Source: Acidobacteriota bacterium
GTDB taxonomy: Bacteria > Acidobacteriota > Aminicenantia > Aminicenantales > Saccharicenantaceae
NCBI GenBank assembly: GCA_003476685.1
Contig: DMVN01000068.1
Coordinates: 1-7,653, forward strand
Length of the DNA stretch: 7,653 nucleotides
Direction of reading: 5' to 3'
Part shown: in pieces, positions 1-6,380 of the stretch
How the letters are laid out: each line of letters opens with the position of its first letter
Numbering within the stretch: position 1 is the first letter of the stretch
The notes under the pieces: model-generated
What the model saw: only the letters and a program-made list of their open reading frames with translations
Databases searched by the model: none
What the model was told of the DNA's origin: nothing
Position numbers and translations under genes: made by a program

Positions 1-173
1 GACATGGTATCCAGTCTAAGGGCGGTATCTGGAAGCGGCGCGGCGGCAGTCCGGCGGTTGGGGTTGGAACAGAAGAAGCGGAGAGATTTATCAGGTTAGG
101 GCAGGAAGAGGCAGGGCTTACTCCGTCAGCTGCCCCGGTCCCGGGCTGGCAAACGGCCCGCAAACGGCTATAA
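1..173 (+). CDS. C-terminal end of an unrecognised protein (partial, cut by window edge)
   Basis: An open frame enters from the left edge (first full codon at base 3) and ends at TAA 171-173, giving about 56 residues. The tail begins HGIQSKGGIWKRRGGSPAVG and continues with a Glu-rich helix-like stretch (EEAERFIRLGQEEAGL). It ends in a Pro-rich, basic segment, PGWQTARKRL. I do not recognise the family. The other two forward frames also contain stops in this stretch, and this frame has the more protein-like composition. Its stop lies 7 bases before the ATG of the phosphoesterase gene, which suggests the two are co-transcribed and perhaps translationally coupled. The frame choice is reasonable but not proven by homology. 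Confidence 0.5.
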   Translation, partial: HGIQSKGGIWKRRGGSPAVGVGTEEAERFIRLGQEEAGLTPSAAPVPGWQTARKRL

Positions 174-180
174 TAAAAAC

Positions 181-654
181 ATGATAGGCATAATGTCAGA
201 TTCCCATGATTACCTGCCGGCCATTCGCCAGGCGGTTAACCTTTTTAACCGGGTCGGTTGCTCCCTGGTGATACACGCCGGGGATGTGGTGGCTCCCTTT
301 GCTGCCCTGGAGTTGAAGAATCTCCGCTGTCCGGTCAAAGCGGTCTTTGGCAACTGTGACGGAGAAAAGGATGGACTCCTCCGGGCTTTCCAGGATTTCG
401 GCCAGATAACTCCGGCACCCCTTCTCTTCAGCCATGAAAATCTCCGTTTCCTGATTTCCCACTATCCTCCAGAAACTCAGCCGGCCGGGGATATAGATAT
501 AGTGGTTTTCGGCCATACCCACCGGGCCCAGGTCAACCGGGACGGTAACCTGGTGGTGATTAATCCGGGAGAAACCTGCGGCTGGGTCAAGGGGGTAAGC
601 ACCGTAGCTTTGCTGGACCCGGCTACCCTGGTGGTTGACATTGTGCCTCTATAA
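181..654 (+). CDS. YfcE/MJ0936-family metallophosphoesterase (phosphodiesterase)
   Basis: A complete 157-residue calcineurin-like phosphoesterase of the small YfcE/MJ0936 type, a soluble two-metal hydrolase that acts on model phosphodiesters; the natural substrate is usually unknown. All expected metal-binding motifs are present in order: DSHD (residues 7-10), HAGD (32-35), GNCD (57-60), SHY (93-95) and GHTH (111-114). NPGE (128-131) sits where the family usually has NPGS. Length is normal, and the protein begins MIGIMSDSHD, which is where such proteins start, so the ATG at 181 is well supported. No Shine-Dalgarno sequence is visible before it (the preceding bases are AT-rich). Because the upstream frame stops 7 bases earlier, initiation may depend on coupling to that gene. 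Family assignment is firm; physiological role is not. Confidence 0.93.
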   Translation: MIGIMSDSHDYLPAIRQAVNLFNRVGCSLVIHAGDVVAPFAALELKNLRCPVKAVFGNCDGEKDGLLRAFQDFGQITPAPLLFSHENLRFLISHYPPETQPAGDIDIVVFGHTHRAQVNRDGNLVVINPGETCGWVKGVSTVALLDPATLVVDIVPL

Positions 655-978
655 AGGGGAAGAAACTGATGAAGGGTATAGGCAACAGGCAGAAGCCAGG
701 CTGGCTTCCCGCCAGAAAGCCAGCGCGGAAGAGCCCTTCACTGCCACCCGGGAATTTTCCGGACAGGGGTTTCAAGCCCAAACCCGTCAAGAAAAGAGCT
801 GGTCAGCCCTGACCGAAAGCCTGGATGCATTATTTCCCGCCTGCAGAAAAAGGCCAAAGTCACCCTCACCCGCCGGGCCGAGAATAGACTTTAACCCTCC
901 TTTTTTGCTATACTTATACCTTATTTTTGCCCGAACGGCGGGCCATCTTAAAAATTTAGCCGATGAAGGAGTTCTTAA
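655..978 (+). other. Intergenic leader with dyads, no convincing gene
   Basis: This 324-base stretch separates the phosphoesterase from the GTPase operon. It holds a promoter candidate near its end (885-914) and several short inverted repeats. GAAGCCAG/CTGGCTTC (692-699/701-708) is followed by another AGCCAG (718-723) that could pair with the same CTGGCT. GGTCAG/CTGACC lies at 801-806/809-814, and GCCCG/CGGGC (929-933/939-943) lies in the presumed 5' untranslated region. Open frames cross it, including one of about 115 codons from TTG 635 to TGA 982 and one of 47 codons from ATG 669. Neither has a recognisable protein pattern. I see no terminator with a T-run directly after the phosphoesterase, so read-through into the operon is possible. 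Confidence 0.5.
885..914 (+). promoter_or_regulatory. Candidate sigma-70-like promoter for the GTPase-arcC-argF operon
   Basis: TAGACT (885-890) as -35 (4 of 6 matches to TTGACA) and TATACT (909-914) as -10 (5 of 6 to TATAAT) are separated by 18 bases that include a T6 run. The predicted start near 921 would give an untranslated leader of roughly 58 bases, containing a 5-bp GC hairpin at 929-943. The AT-rich segment 885-928 stands out from its GC-rich surroundings. This is a consensus match by eye only. Confidence 0.5.
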
Positions 979-2283
979 ATGAAAAAGGTTATCATCATGG
1001 GAGCTGCTGGTCGCGATTTCCACAATTTTAACGTGTTCTTCCGCGACAACAAGGATTATCGGGTCGTGGCCTTTACCGCCACCCAGATTCCTGACATCGA
1101 AGGCCGCAAGTACCCGGCAGCCCTGGCCGGGAAGCTCTATCCCAAGGGAATCCCGATTTTTTCCGAGGCTGAGCTGACCGACCTTATCAAATCTTATAAA
1201 GTGGATGAGGTTCATTTCGCCTACAGCGATGTTTCCCATGAGTATGTGATGAACAAGGCTTCTCAGGTGCTGGCGGCCGGAGCCAATTTTGTGCTGCTGG
1301 GACCTGATGATACCATGATTAAAAGCCGCAAGCCGGTGGTTTCAGTCTGCGCCGTGAGAACCGGTTCCGGCAAGAGCCAGACCACCAGAAAAGTGGCCCT
1401 GACCCTTAAAGCCAAGGGACGGCGGGTGGTGGTTATCCGTCATCCGATGCCCTACGGCGACCTGGTCAAACAAGCTGTGCAGAGGTTTGCCACCTATGAA
1501 GACCTCGACCGGCACGAGTGCACCATTGAAGAAAGGGAAGAGTACGAACCGCATATCGATAACGGGATCGTGGTCTATGCCGGCGTTGATTACGGGGCCA
1601 TCCTTAAACAGGCCGAAAAAGAAGCGGACGTCATCCTCTGGGACGGCGGCAATAACGATTTCCCCTTCTACCGCTCGGACCTGGAAATCGTGGTGGTGGA
1701 CCCCCACCGGGCCGGGCACGAGCTGACCTACCATCCGGGAGAGACCAATTTCCGTCGGGCTGACGTTTATGTGGTCAACAAGATTGATACAGCTGACCCG
1801 GAGAAGGTGCAGCGGGTTCTGGAGAACATCAAAAGAATTAATCCCGGGGCCAAAGTCATCAGGGCCAACTCCCCGATTTTTGTGGAAGATGGCTCCCGCA
1901 TCACCGGGAAGAGAGTCCTGGTGATTGAGGACGGCCCCACCCTCACCCATGGCGGCATGCGTTACGGGGCCGGCATAGTCGCTGCCCAGAAGTATCAGGC
2001 TGCCGAAATAATTGACCCCAGGCCCTACGCCGTCGGCAGCATCAAGAAGACTTTTGAAAAATACAATCATCTGGATAAAGTCCTTCCGGCCATGGGCTAT
2101 GGTGACCGGCAGACCAGAGAACTGGCCGCCACCATTAACCGGATAGAGTGCGACCTGGTGGTCAGTGCCACCCCCATAGACTTGAACCGGGTAATCAAGG
2201 TCAATAAGCCCATGCTCAGGGTGCGCTATGAGCTGGAAGAAATTGGCAGCCCGAACCTGAAGACAGTCCTGAAGGATTTTTAA
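979..2283 (+). CDS. COG2403-type P-loop GTPase / cyclic 2,3-diphosphoglycerate synthetase-like protein
   Basis: A 434-residue cytosolic P-loop protein. The N-terminal part is Rossmann-like, opening KKVIIMGAAGRDFHNFN (2-18). The nucleotide site follows: Walker A-like TGSGKSQTT (128-136), a Walker B-like strand VILWDGGNND (218-227) and a G4-like NKID (267-270). A glycine-rich GGMRYGAG (325-332) precedes a C-terminal domain with ECDLVVSATPIDL (390-402). This layout fits the COG2403 'predicted GTPase' family, whose archaeal members include cyclic 2,3-diphosphoglycerate synthetase (ATP-dependent intramolecular phosphoanhydride formation). In bacteria that activity is mostly transferred by annotation, so I would not assume it here. 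The start is supported by AAGGAG (966-971), 7 bases before ATG. It is first in an apparent operon with carbamate kinase and ornithine carbamoyltransferase, hinting at a role in carbamoyl-phosphate or related acyl-phosphate metabolism (inference). Confidence 0.85.
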   Translation: MKKVIIMGAAGRDFHNFNVFFRDNKDYRVVAFTATQIPDIEGRKYPAALAGKLYPKGIPIFSEAELTDLIKSYKVDEVHFAYSDVSHEYVMNKASQVLAAGANFVLLGPDDTMIKSRKPVVSVCAVRTGSGKSQTTRKVALTLKAKGRRVVVIRHPMPYGDLVKQAVQRFATYEDLDRHECTIEEREEYEPHIDNGIVVYAGVDYGAILKQAEKEADVILWDGGNNDFPFYRSDLEIVVVDPHRAGHELTYHPGETNFRRADVYVVNKIDTADPEKVQRVLENIKRINPGAKVIRANSPIFVEDGSRITGKRVLVIEDGPTLTHGGMRYGAGIVAAQKYQAAEIIDPRPYAVGSIKKTFEKYNHLDKVLPAMGYGDRQTRELAATINRIECDLVVSATPIDLNRVIKVNKPMLRVRYELEEIGSPNLKTVLKDF

Positions 2284-2316
2284 TAACAGGCGGATCGAGG
2301 AGCAAAGAAGAACAGC

Positions 2317-3303
2317 ATGAAAACCAGGATTGCCCTTATCGCTTTTGGCGGGAATGCCATCCTGCCCGAAGACCAGAAAGGTCTGCAGGAAGAGCAGATG
2401 CGCAACTCGCAAAAGGCGGCCGAGCTCATGGTCCAGATCATCAAGAAGGGTTATGAGCTGATAGTGGTTCATGGCAACGGTCCCCAGGTGGGCAACCTGC
2501 TGATCCAGATGGAAGAGGCGGCCAACAAGATACCGCCTTTCTCGCTCGATGTCTGCGATGCCATGACCGAGGGCAGCATGGGCTTCATGCTGGAAAAAGC
2601 CATAGTTAACGAGTTGCGGAAGAATTCCATAGACAAGGATGTGGCCACCATCATCACCCAGGTGGTGGTCGACCGGGAGGACCCGGCTTTTCAAAAACCG
2701 ACTAAACCAGTGGGGCCTTTCTACCCGAAATTCCGGGCCCAGCAACTGGCCCGGCAGAAAAAGTGGACCATGGTGGAAGATGCCGGGCGCGGTTACCGCA
2801 AGGTCGTTCCCTCGCCCCGGCCGATAGATGTTGTGCCCAAGTGGATAATCCGGGACCTGGTGCTTTCGGGCCGGGTGGTGATTGCCGCCGGCGGAGGCGG
2901 TATCCCGGTTATCCTGAACAACCGCGGCCTGTATGAAGGTGTGGAAGCGGTGATCGACAAGGATTACGCCGCCAGCCTGCTGGCCCGGGAAGTCGGGGCT
3001 GACCTGTTTATCATCCTGACCGGAATTCCGCGCGTCTATTATAATTTCGGTAAACCAGACCAGAAACCGCTGCCGGTAATTACAGTGGCCGAAGCCAGAA
3101 AATACCTGGAAGAAGGCCAGTTCCCGCCCGGTTCCATGGGGCCCAAAATCAGGGCAGCCGTTGAATACATCGAAGCCGGAGGCCGGGAAGTCCTGATCAC
3201 CTCGGCCAATCACCTGAAGGCAGCGTTGCTCAACCGCTCCGGGACCAGGATTGTGCCGGGGGAAGAAAGAAAATCTGTTCAGGAAATTGGAGGACAGTTA
3301 TGA
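2317..3303 (+). CDS. arcC: Carbamate kinase
   Basis: A 328-residue amino-acid-kinase-fold enzyme that reversibly converts carbamoyl phosphate plus ADP to ATP plus carbamate (then CO2 and ammonia). Seen: the N-terminal phosphate-binding FGGNAIL (10-16), HGNGPQVGN (52-60), the family-typical EDAGRGYRKVVPSP (154-167), the AGGGGIPV loop (191-198), EGVEAVIDKDYAASLLA (207-223) and the C-terminal FPPGSMGPKI (269-278). Length is close to the usual 310-320. It lies 33 bases after the GTPase gene. A GAGGAG (2297-2302) sits 14 bases from ATG, rather far, while AAGAAG (2305-2310) is at 6 bases, so the ribosome site is imperfect. Its stop overlaps the next start. In fermenters this enzyme normally runs in the ATP-forming direction. 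No arginine deiminase gene is visible here, so the carbamoyl-phosphate source (arginine, citrulline, purine breakdown) cannot be told. Confidence 0.95.
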   Translation: MKTRIALIAFGGNAILPEDQKGLQEEQMRNSQKAAELMVQIIKKGYELIVVHGNGPQVGNLLIQMEEAANKIPPFSLDVCDAMTEGSMGFMLEKAIVNELRKNSIDKDVATIITQVVVDREDPAFQKPTKPVGPFYPKFRAQQLARQKKWTMVEDAGRGYRKVVPSPRPIDVVPKWIIRDLVLSGRVVIAAGGGGIPVILNNRGLYEGVEAVIDKDYAASLLAREVGADLFIILTGIPRVYYNFGKPDQKPLPVITVAEARKYLEEGQFPPGSMGPKIRAAVEYIEAGGREVLITSANHLKAALLNRSGTRIVPGEERKSVQEIGGQL

Positions 3304-4220
3304 AAAAAGATTTTATCACCATTCACGACCTCAGCACCTACGAATTTCATGAGTGGCTGGACCTCACGGAGAAGATGAAGAAGAACCCGGGCAAGTACCG
3401 CAAGGTGTTGAAGGATAAAATTCTGGCCATGATTTTCCAGAAACCCTCGCTCCGGACCAGAATGACCTTTGAAGTCGGCATGCTCCAGCTCGGCGGAGAA
3501 GCTGTTTATCTGGCGCCTTCGGATATTCAGATGGGAAGCAGAGAGGGCGTCCGGGATATAGGAAAAAATCTCGAGCGCTGGGTTGACGGCATCATGATCA
3601 GAACTTTTGGCCATAACATCATCCTGGAGCTGGCCGAGAGCACCAGGCTGCCTGTCATCAACGCCCTGACCGACCTGTTACATCCCTGTCAGGCCATGGC
3701 TGACTTTTTCACCCTTAGGGAGAAAAAGGGCCATCTGGCCGGCTTGAAACTGGCTTATGTTGGCGATGGCAATAACGTCTGCCACAGCTTAATGCTGGCC
3801 GCGGCCAAGGCCGGGACCAGGATGGCCGTGGCCACGCCGCCGGGCTACGAGCCGAAACCGGAGATTGTGGCCTGGGCCAGGGAAGATGGCCGGGATACCG
3901 GCTTTGAACTGACCATTACTAACGACCCTGTCGAGGCCGTCCGGGAAGCGGATGCGGTTTACACCGACGTCTGGGCTTCCATGGGCCAGGAGGCTGAGAA
4001 AGAGGCCAGGAAGAAGATTTTCCTGCCCTACCAGGTCAACGAAGAGTTGTTTTCCCGGGCCAAACCCGGGGCTTATTTCATGCACTGCCTGCCGGCTCAC
4101 CGGGGTGAAGAGGTAACCGATGCGGTTATCGACTCGCCCAACTCGGTGGTTTATGACCAGGCTGAGAACCGGCTGCACGTGCAGAAGGTTATAATGATGT
4201 TACTAATGGGGAAAAAATAG
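3300..4220 (+). CDS. argF: Ornithine carbamoyltransferase
   Basis: A 306-residue ornithine carbamoyltransferase, interconverting carbamoyl phosphate plus ornithine and citrulline plus phosphate in the cytosol. The carbamoyl-phosphate motif appears as KPSLRTR (48-54), the S-L-R-T-R variant of STRTR seen in many real members. HPCQ (128-131), DVWASMGQE (223-231, with the SMG loop that selects ornithine) and HCLPAHRGEEV (262-272, active-site Cys) follow. All expected catalytic elements are intact and length is normal. The ATG overlaps the carbamate kinase stop as ATGA, with GGAGGA (3289-3294) 5 bases upstream, giving strong coupling. Pairing with carbamate kinase suggests a catabolic role (citrulline to carbamoyl phosphate to ATP, arcB-like), but an anabolic arginine role (argF) cannot be excluded from sequence. 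The symbol is therefore a family name rather than a statement of direction. Confidence 0.95.
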   Translation: MKKDFITIHDLSTYEFHEWLDLTEKMKKNPGKYRKVLKDKILAMIFQKPSLRTRMTFEVGMLQLGGEAVYLAPSDIQMGSREGVRDIGKNLERWVDGIMIRTFGHNIILELAESTRLPVINALTDLLHPCQAMADFFTLREKKGHLAGLKLAYVGDGNNVCHSLMLAAAKAGTRMAVATPPGYEPKPEIVAWAREDGRDTGFELTITNDPVEAVREADAVYTDVWASMGQEAEKEARKKIFLPYQVNEELFSRAKPGAYFMHCLPAHRGEEVTDAVIDSPNSVVYDQAENRLHVQKVIMMLLMGKK

Positions 4221-4223
4221 GCT

Positions 4224-6317
4224 ATGGAACAAGACACACAAAAACTGACAGCCATCAGCGCCGAAGACATGGCTGTGGTTGAACAGGAATTACTTCGGAC
4301 CAACCGTCCACTATCGACGGCTGAGCTGGCGGAAAAACTGGCTTTTGCCAAGACGGCCAGCCAGAGAAACCAGCCGGTCAAAATCTACGACCCTTATGCC
4401 CGTTATGAGGTGGGAGATTTCATCTATAAAGAATATGATGAGAGCCTGCAGGTGGGCAGCAAGGTTACCGAGCCTTTCCAGGGCGGGGTGGTGTTAAAAG
4501 TCATCAACAAGATCAATTATCCCAGCTACCAGTGCGAGATGCTGGAAGTGGATTATGACGGGGGTGGCACCTTCCGCAAGTACATTGATTACATGAAGAA
4601 AACCAGGACCCAGGTTCTGTTACCTTCCAACCTGGAGAATAAAGCCCTGGAACCAGCCACCCTGAATCAGGACCAGGACCCGCGGCTGACTGAGCTGCCG
4701 TTGACCGAAAAAGACCTGAAGACCCTGGAGAGAAATCTGCGTAAGGCTCTGGCTTCCTCCGACAGCTTTTTCGGCTGGAATGATTACTGGCAGCTTCAGG
4801 CCAAGAGGCCAGAAATCGGCGAGGACAAAATCAAAGAAATCCAGGTGGCCCTGGCCGGGTCCATCCACTCAGAATCAACCCAGAATCTGGTCCGGCAGCA
4901 TTTTAACCTGGAACCATCCTCCGACCTGTTTGAACTCTATTGCCTGACCCTCAACCACTTGCTGGAGAAGAAATACCGGCGGGAATTCACCTGTCTATCA
5001 ACCAGCCACTGGGGTAAATGGCACCTGAAGAACGTTCTGAATAATCTGCCGGCCGGATTGCCCATCTCGGCTCCGCCGGTGCACGTACCGGACCTGGGCG
5101 AGGTGGAGGGGCTGCAGCACACCAGGGTGGAAAATTTCCCCTTCAAGGTCTATCTGACCTGGCGGGAAATCCTGTCCGGAGCCATCCGGGTTCCCAGAAG
5201 CCTCAGCCGGGAATTCGATTCCCGCGAGTACCAGCTGGTTGACGATGAAGACGGTAAGGTCTATACCGTTTACTATTTCCCCGAGGGCAATTACCTGCTG
5301 GGGCTGGCCGATTATTTCTGTGCTAACAACATTCCTCAGGGGACCAGCCTGACCCTGGATAAGAAGGGCCCGGACCAGCTGACCTTCTGGATAAAAAAGT
5401 CCAAGAAAAAAACTGCTACTATTTACCTGGAATATGACCGGGACAGCGGCCGCTTTATTCTGAGCGGTCAGGAAGTCTACACCCTGGCCATGCCCAACAA
5501 AAGCATCTTTCTGGAGAAAGAAGTGGTTTCCAGGCTCCTGCAGTTATACGAGGAAGTCGAGAACCTGGACCTGCGCCAGCTGCTGGTAAAAATCCTGACC
5601 AGTCCCGAGCTCACCGGCAATACCCGCTCCCTTCACTTTCTCCGGGCTTATCACATGGTTGACCTGCTGAAGCCGGCCACGGCCGAGGACGTGGAATACG
5701 TCCTTAACGCCGCCCCCGAATTCGTGGCCTCAGAAAAGAAAGAGGGTATGTATTATTACCAGGAAGTTAAAGTCCTGGAAGAAGCGGCGCTGGAAGAAGA
5801 AGCCAGGGCCGAAGCTTCCCTGCTGTCTTCTCTGGCCGAACAGCTGGTTTCGGGCGAGGCGGCTGAAACTGAAGCCGCGGTGCCCGAAGCTCTGGCCCAG
5901 CCCGAAGTGCCGGCCGAAACCGCAGCTGCGGAGGTTGAAGCTCCATCCGCCGGAGCCGAGCCGGAGATTCAGGTCTGCCTCGAGCCGCTGAAGAAAGAAA
6001 AAGAAAAAGAGAAAGAAAAGCCAGCCAAGAAGAAAGCCAAGGTTGAGGAAAAAGGTCCTAAACCCAAGAAGAGCGAGCGCCGGGTTATAGAAGAAAAGAT
6101 AATGGAAGAAGAATCGGAAATTGAAGCCCTGGAGGCCATCAAAGCCCAGGAAGAAGAGCTGGAAGAAGCGGCCGAAGGCGGGGAAGAAGCCATCCCGGTG
6201 GAAATTGAGGTGGCCAAGGAAGAACCCAAGTTCGGGTTCTTTGCCGAGATGCTGAAATCAGCCCTGAGCAAGAAGCAGCCCGGACAGGAAGAAGAGGAAG
6301 AAAAGGAAAAGAAATAA
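4224..6317 (+). CDS. 697-residue protein of unknown function with possible winged-helix/beta-barrel domains and long charged tail
   Basis: I do not recognise this protein. It starts 3 bases after the carbamoyltransferase stop, with a modest GGGGA (4209-4213) 10 bases before ATG. Residues 11-45 look like a helix-turn-helix of the HARE type (TNRPLSTAELAEKLAF). Residues 60-135 are beta-rich with YEVGDFIYKEY and VDYDGGGTFRKYI, resembling a small barrel. Residues 245-275 contain a Trp pair (SHWGKWHLKN). Residues 320-425 are again beta-rich (IRVPRSLSREF, then NNIPQGTSLTL), faintly recalling B3-like barrels. Residues 475-512 could be a second winged helix (ATAEDVEYVLNAAPEF). From about 515 onward the protein is low-complexity: Ala/Glu-rich, a KEKEKEKEK run (591-599), then Glu-rich helices and an EEEEEKEKK-type end. 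There is no signal peptide or membrane segment, so it is probably cytosolic. DNA or RNA binding is a guess from fold impressions only. Confidence 0.85.
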   Translation: MEQDTQKLTAISAEDMAVVEQELLRTNRPLSTAELAEKLAFAKTASQRNQPVKIYDPYARYEVGDFIYKEYDESLQVGSKVTEPFQGGVVLKVINKINYPSYQCEMLEVDYDGGGTFRKYIDYMKKTRTQVLLPSNLENKALEPATLNQDQDPRLTELPLTEKDLKTLERNLRKALASSDSFFGWNDYWQLQAKRPEIGEDKIKEIQVALAGSIHSESTQNLVRQHFNLEPSSDLFELYCLTLNHLLEKKYRREFTCLSTSHWGKWHLKNVLNNLPAGLPISAPPVHVPDLGEVEGLQHTRVENFPFKVYLTWREILSGAIRVPRSLSREFDSREYQLVDDEDGKVYTVYYFPEGNYLLGLADYFCANNIPQGTSLTLDKKGPDQLTFWIKKSKKKTATIYLEYDRDSGRFILSGQEVYTLAMPNKSIFLEKEVVSRLLQLYEEVENLDLRQLLVKILTSPELTGNTRSLHFLRAYHMVDLLKPATAEDVEYVLNAAPEFVASEKKEGMYYYQEVKVLEEAALEEEARAEASLLSSLAEQLVSGEAAETEAAVPEALAQPEVPAETAAAEVEAPSAGAEPEIQVCLEPLKKEKEKEKEKPAKKKAKVEEKGPKPKKSERRVIEEKIMEEESEIEALEAIKAQEEELEEAAEGGEEAIPVEIEVAKEEPKFGFFAEMLKSALSKKQPGQEEEEEKEKK
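5991..6020 (+). repeat. All-purine A/G tract encoding a Lys-Glu repeat
   Basis: Thirty consecutive purines, built from AAG, AAA, GAA and GAG codons, encode K590 to K599 of the unknown 697-residue protein (alternating Lys and Glu). It starts a basic block (590-620, ending with KPKKSERR) between two acidic stretches of the tail. Such tracts slip easily and vary in length among relatives. The opposite strand carries an artefactual Ser/Phe-rich open frame through this region. Confidence 0.8.
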
Positions 6318-6319
6318 AC

Positions 6320-6364
6320 AGCCGGTCAATTCCTACTAAAATAGTAGGAATTGATGGCCCGGCT
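6320..6364. terminator. Hairpin between convergent genes, probable bidirectional terminator
   Basis: A perfect 13-bp inverted repeat, TCAATTCCTACTA (6326-6338) and TAGTAGGAATTGA (6342-6354), is closed by an AAA loop. An outer stem, AGCCGG (6320-6325) with CCGGCT (6359-6364), extends it after a 4-base bulge (6355-6358). It fills most of the 63 bases between two convergent stops (6315-6317 + and 6381-6383 -). On the - strand the stem is followed by a pyrimidine/T-rich tail (complement of 6301-6319), consistent with intrinsic termination of the selB-like transcript. On the + strand no clear T-run follows, so termination there is less certain. Confidence 0.7.
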
Positions 6365-6380
6365 TTCCAGCCAGAGCGGT

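Noticed and set aside
635..655. TTGACA followed by TATAAA near the end of the phosphoesterase gene, resembling a promoter
   Set aside because: The two boxes are only about 9 bases apart, too close for a sigma-70 promoter.
635..982. A 115-codon + strand frame from TTG, ending in ATGA overlap with the GTPase start
   Set aside because: It starts at TTG inside the phosphoesterase, has no ribosome site there and an unstructured composition, and runs through the AT-rich promoter candidate. The overlap with the next start is probably coincidence.
1342..3213. A 623-codon open frame on the - strand
   Set aside because: It lies antisense to the GTPase and carbamate kinase genes, both of which carry clear family motifs. 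Its His/Gly/Pro-rich composition is typical of the mirror of GC-rich coding sequence.
5969..6271. A Ser/Phe-rich - strand frame opposite the Lys/Glu tail
   Set aside because: It is the complement of AAG/GAA/GAG repeats (TTC/CTT/CTC codons) and has no protein-like pattern.
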